Shown here: one piece after another, positions 63,072-64,000 of the stretch
How the letters are laid out: each line of letters opens with the position of its first letter
How positions within the stretch are numbered: the stretch's first letter is position 1
The notes under the pieces: generated by a model
What the model saw: only the letters and a program-made list of their open reading frames with translations
Told to the model about the DNA's origin: nothing
Database searches by the model: none
NCBI GenBank assembly: GCA_031291175.1
Contig: JARLJO010000017.1
Coordinates: 1 to 64,000, forward strand
Direction: 5' to 3'
Length of the DNA: 64,000 nucleotides
DNA from: Gammaproteobacteria bacterium
GTDB lineage: Bacteria > Pseudomonadota > Gammaproteobacteria > DSM-16500
Translations under genes and position numbers: made by a program

Positions 63072-63921
63072 AGGATTTCTCCTCTAATGATTTTTGAGAA
63101 ATCTGACGCGCCTGATCAAGCTCTTCTAACAATTCAGGCAACGGAGGAATATTGGCATCTCGCTCTATCATCGTTGAAACTGCGCCAAACCGTTCCAGCG
63201 TTTTAGCGTAAAGCTCCCAAACGGGCTGAATAACCGGCGCATCATGCGTATCAATAATATAATCGCCGTGATTAGCATGACCCGCCAAATGAATTTGCTG
63301 CACTCGACCTTCTGGAATGCCTTTTAAATAAGCCTCTGGATCAAACCCATGGTTATAAGCACTGACATAGATATTATTCACGTCTAATAAAATATGATTG
63401 CCCGCACGTTTTGTTATCTCAGCCAAAAATTCCCATTCCGTCATTTCAGAGTGTTGATAGGTCAGGTAGCTTGAGACATTTTCAATTAAAATTGGACGCT
63501 TTAAATAATCTTGTACCTGGCTAATACGCGACACCAGATGCTCGATGGCTTCCTGGGTATAAGGTAGCGGCAATAAATCATGCAAATTAATACCATTAAC
63601 ACCCGTCCAACACAAATGATCCGATAACCAAACAGGCTCAATTCGCTCAGCCAGTGCTTTCACTGCTTTCAAATAATCCCAATCAATGGGATCGGTACTG
63701 CCGATTGACAGCGAAACACCGTGCATGACGACAGGATAATTTTCACGAATTTGATTTAAAAAATAGAGTGGTTTACCGCCTGGCACCAAATAATTTTCGG
63801 TGATGATTTCAAACCAATCGACTTTGGGGGATTGTTCTAAAATAGTTTCGTAATGATCAGGGCGTAGCCCTAAACCGAAACCCAGATAAGGGAATTGTTG
63901 CTTCTGTTTAGAATGCGTCAT
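63064..63921 (-). CDS. bufB: DUF692 multinuclear non-heme iron oxidase (BufB-like)
   Basis: The 285-residue TIM-barrel protein has the DUF692 signatures: [20 protein letters not shown] (about residues 15-34), [22 protein letters not shown] (about 64-75), WLSDHLCW (about 98-105), [29 protein letters not shown] (about 179-196), and QQIHLAGH. His, Glu and Asp residues in these motifs bind two or three irons. MNIO enzymes modify Cys in small RiPP precursors such as bufferins and methanobactins. The precursor gene (bufA) normally lies upstream, which here would be beyond the window end. First gene in view of a six-gene operon. Confidence 0.9.
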   Translation of the reverse strand: MTHSKQKQQFPYLGFGLGLRPDHYETILEQSPKVDWFEIITENYLVPGGKPLYFLNQIRENYPVVMHGVSLSIGSTDPIDWDYLKAVKALAERIEPVWLSDHLCWTGVNGINLHDLLPLPYTQEAIEHLVSRISQVQDYLKRPILIENVSSYLTYQHSEMTEWEFLAEITKRAGNHILLDVNNIYVSAYNHGFDPEAYLKGIPEGRVQQIHLAGHANHGDYIIDTHDAPVIQPVWELYAKTLERFGAVSTMIERDANIPPLPELLEELDQARQISQKSLEEKSFA

Positions 63922-63934
63922 AGCACCTAGGTCT

Positions 63935-63975
63935 TTTAAAAAACCGGGTATATTATTTCATTAAAATACCCGGTT
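63935..63975 (-). terminator. rho-independent terminator just upstream of the DUF692 gene
   Basis: On the minus strand aaccgggtat and atacccggtt form a ten-pair stem around a 14-base loop, followed by a run of T residues (ttttttaaaag). It ends about 14 bases before the DUF692 start codon. It either ends a separate upstream gene or acts as a leaky terminator between a highly expressed upstream precursor gene and the modification genes. Confidence 0.75.
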
Positions 63976-64000
63976 AACAGTCAAAAAACTTATTCTAATT

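Overview
The window reads as a chromosomal segment of a gammaproteobacterium of the order Legionellales, most like the Coxiellaceae (Coxiella, Aquicella, Berkiella relatives). Pointers are the DedA-PAP2-LssY protein, a Legionella PlcA-like secreted phospholipase, a heptose/GDP-sugar locus recalling the Coxiella O-antigen region (from memory, not searched), and several long disordered proteins with eukaryote-directed features: a C-terminal CaaX box, basic NLS-like tails, a protein-kinase fragment and an HKD phospholipase-like protein. No plasmid, phage or CRISPR locus is visible. The accessory character comes from many short palindromic repeats and gene remnants.

Layout. 0.3-3 kb: an MBOAT plus AlgX/AlgJ-like O-acetylation pair. 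3-10.3 kb: the activated methyl cycle in order (metK, ahcY, metH, metF). 10.3-12.3 kb: an acyltransferase gene lying between the 3' end of metF and a second, diverged copy of that 3' end, then a tandem repeat array. 12.3-22.3 kb: an envelope-sugar operon with a glycosyltransferase, four oxidoreductases, the hddA-hddC-gmhA-gmhB set for GDP-D-glycero-D-manno-heptose, a transaldolase and a gmd homologue; manC and another glycosyltransferase lie opposite at 25-27.4 kb. Between them sits a repeat-containing protein ending in CIIM. 27.5-38.8 kb: mostly housekeeping (comEA-like, dacA-ybeD-lipB-lipA, DedA/PAP2, sohB, NUDIX, LysE) plus the PlcA-like protein. 39-46.4 kb: small stress proteins, YciI, acetyltransferase, PhnA, FkbM methyltransferase, a mobile-mystery A/B (HTH plus Fic) pair and a methyltransferase flanked by transposase-like remnants. 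46.4-46.6 kb: tRNA-Glu and tRNA-Ala. 46.8-55.6 kb: effector-like proteins around gltX. 55.7-64 kb: thioesterase, alcohol dehydrogenase, Na+/H+ antiporter, HdeD, and a six-gene minus-strand operon (MNIO/DUF692, DUF2063, YceI, cytochrome b561, YceI, PEBP).

How parts fit. The methyl-cycle genes regenerate methionine and S-adenosylmethionine. Sedoheptulose-7-phosphate, possibly influenced by the transaldolase, can be converted by GmhA, HddA, GmhB and HddC to a GDP-heptose, which the Gmd homologue and the neighbouring redox enzymes could turn into a deoxy or branched sugar for surface polysaccharide. The last operon resembles a bufferin-type (RiPP, metal-stress) locus fused to a quinone/heme module.

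Repeats are a main theme. At least two palindromic families (called A and B here) recur in intergenic gaps, some as composite blocks of about 380 bp. One kinase gene is cut exactly where a repeat-A end begins. Transposase-like remnants at 45.2 and 46.2 kb could be traces of a REP-associated transposase that moved such repeats. Functional names come from recognising motifs by eye; no database search was possible.
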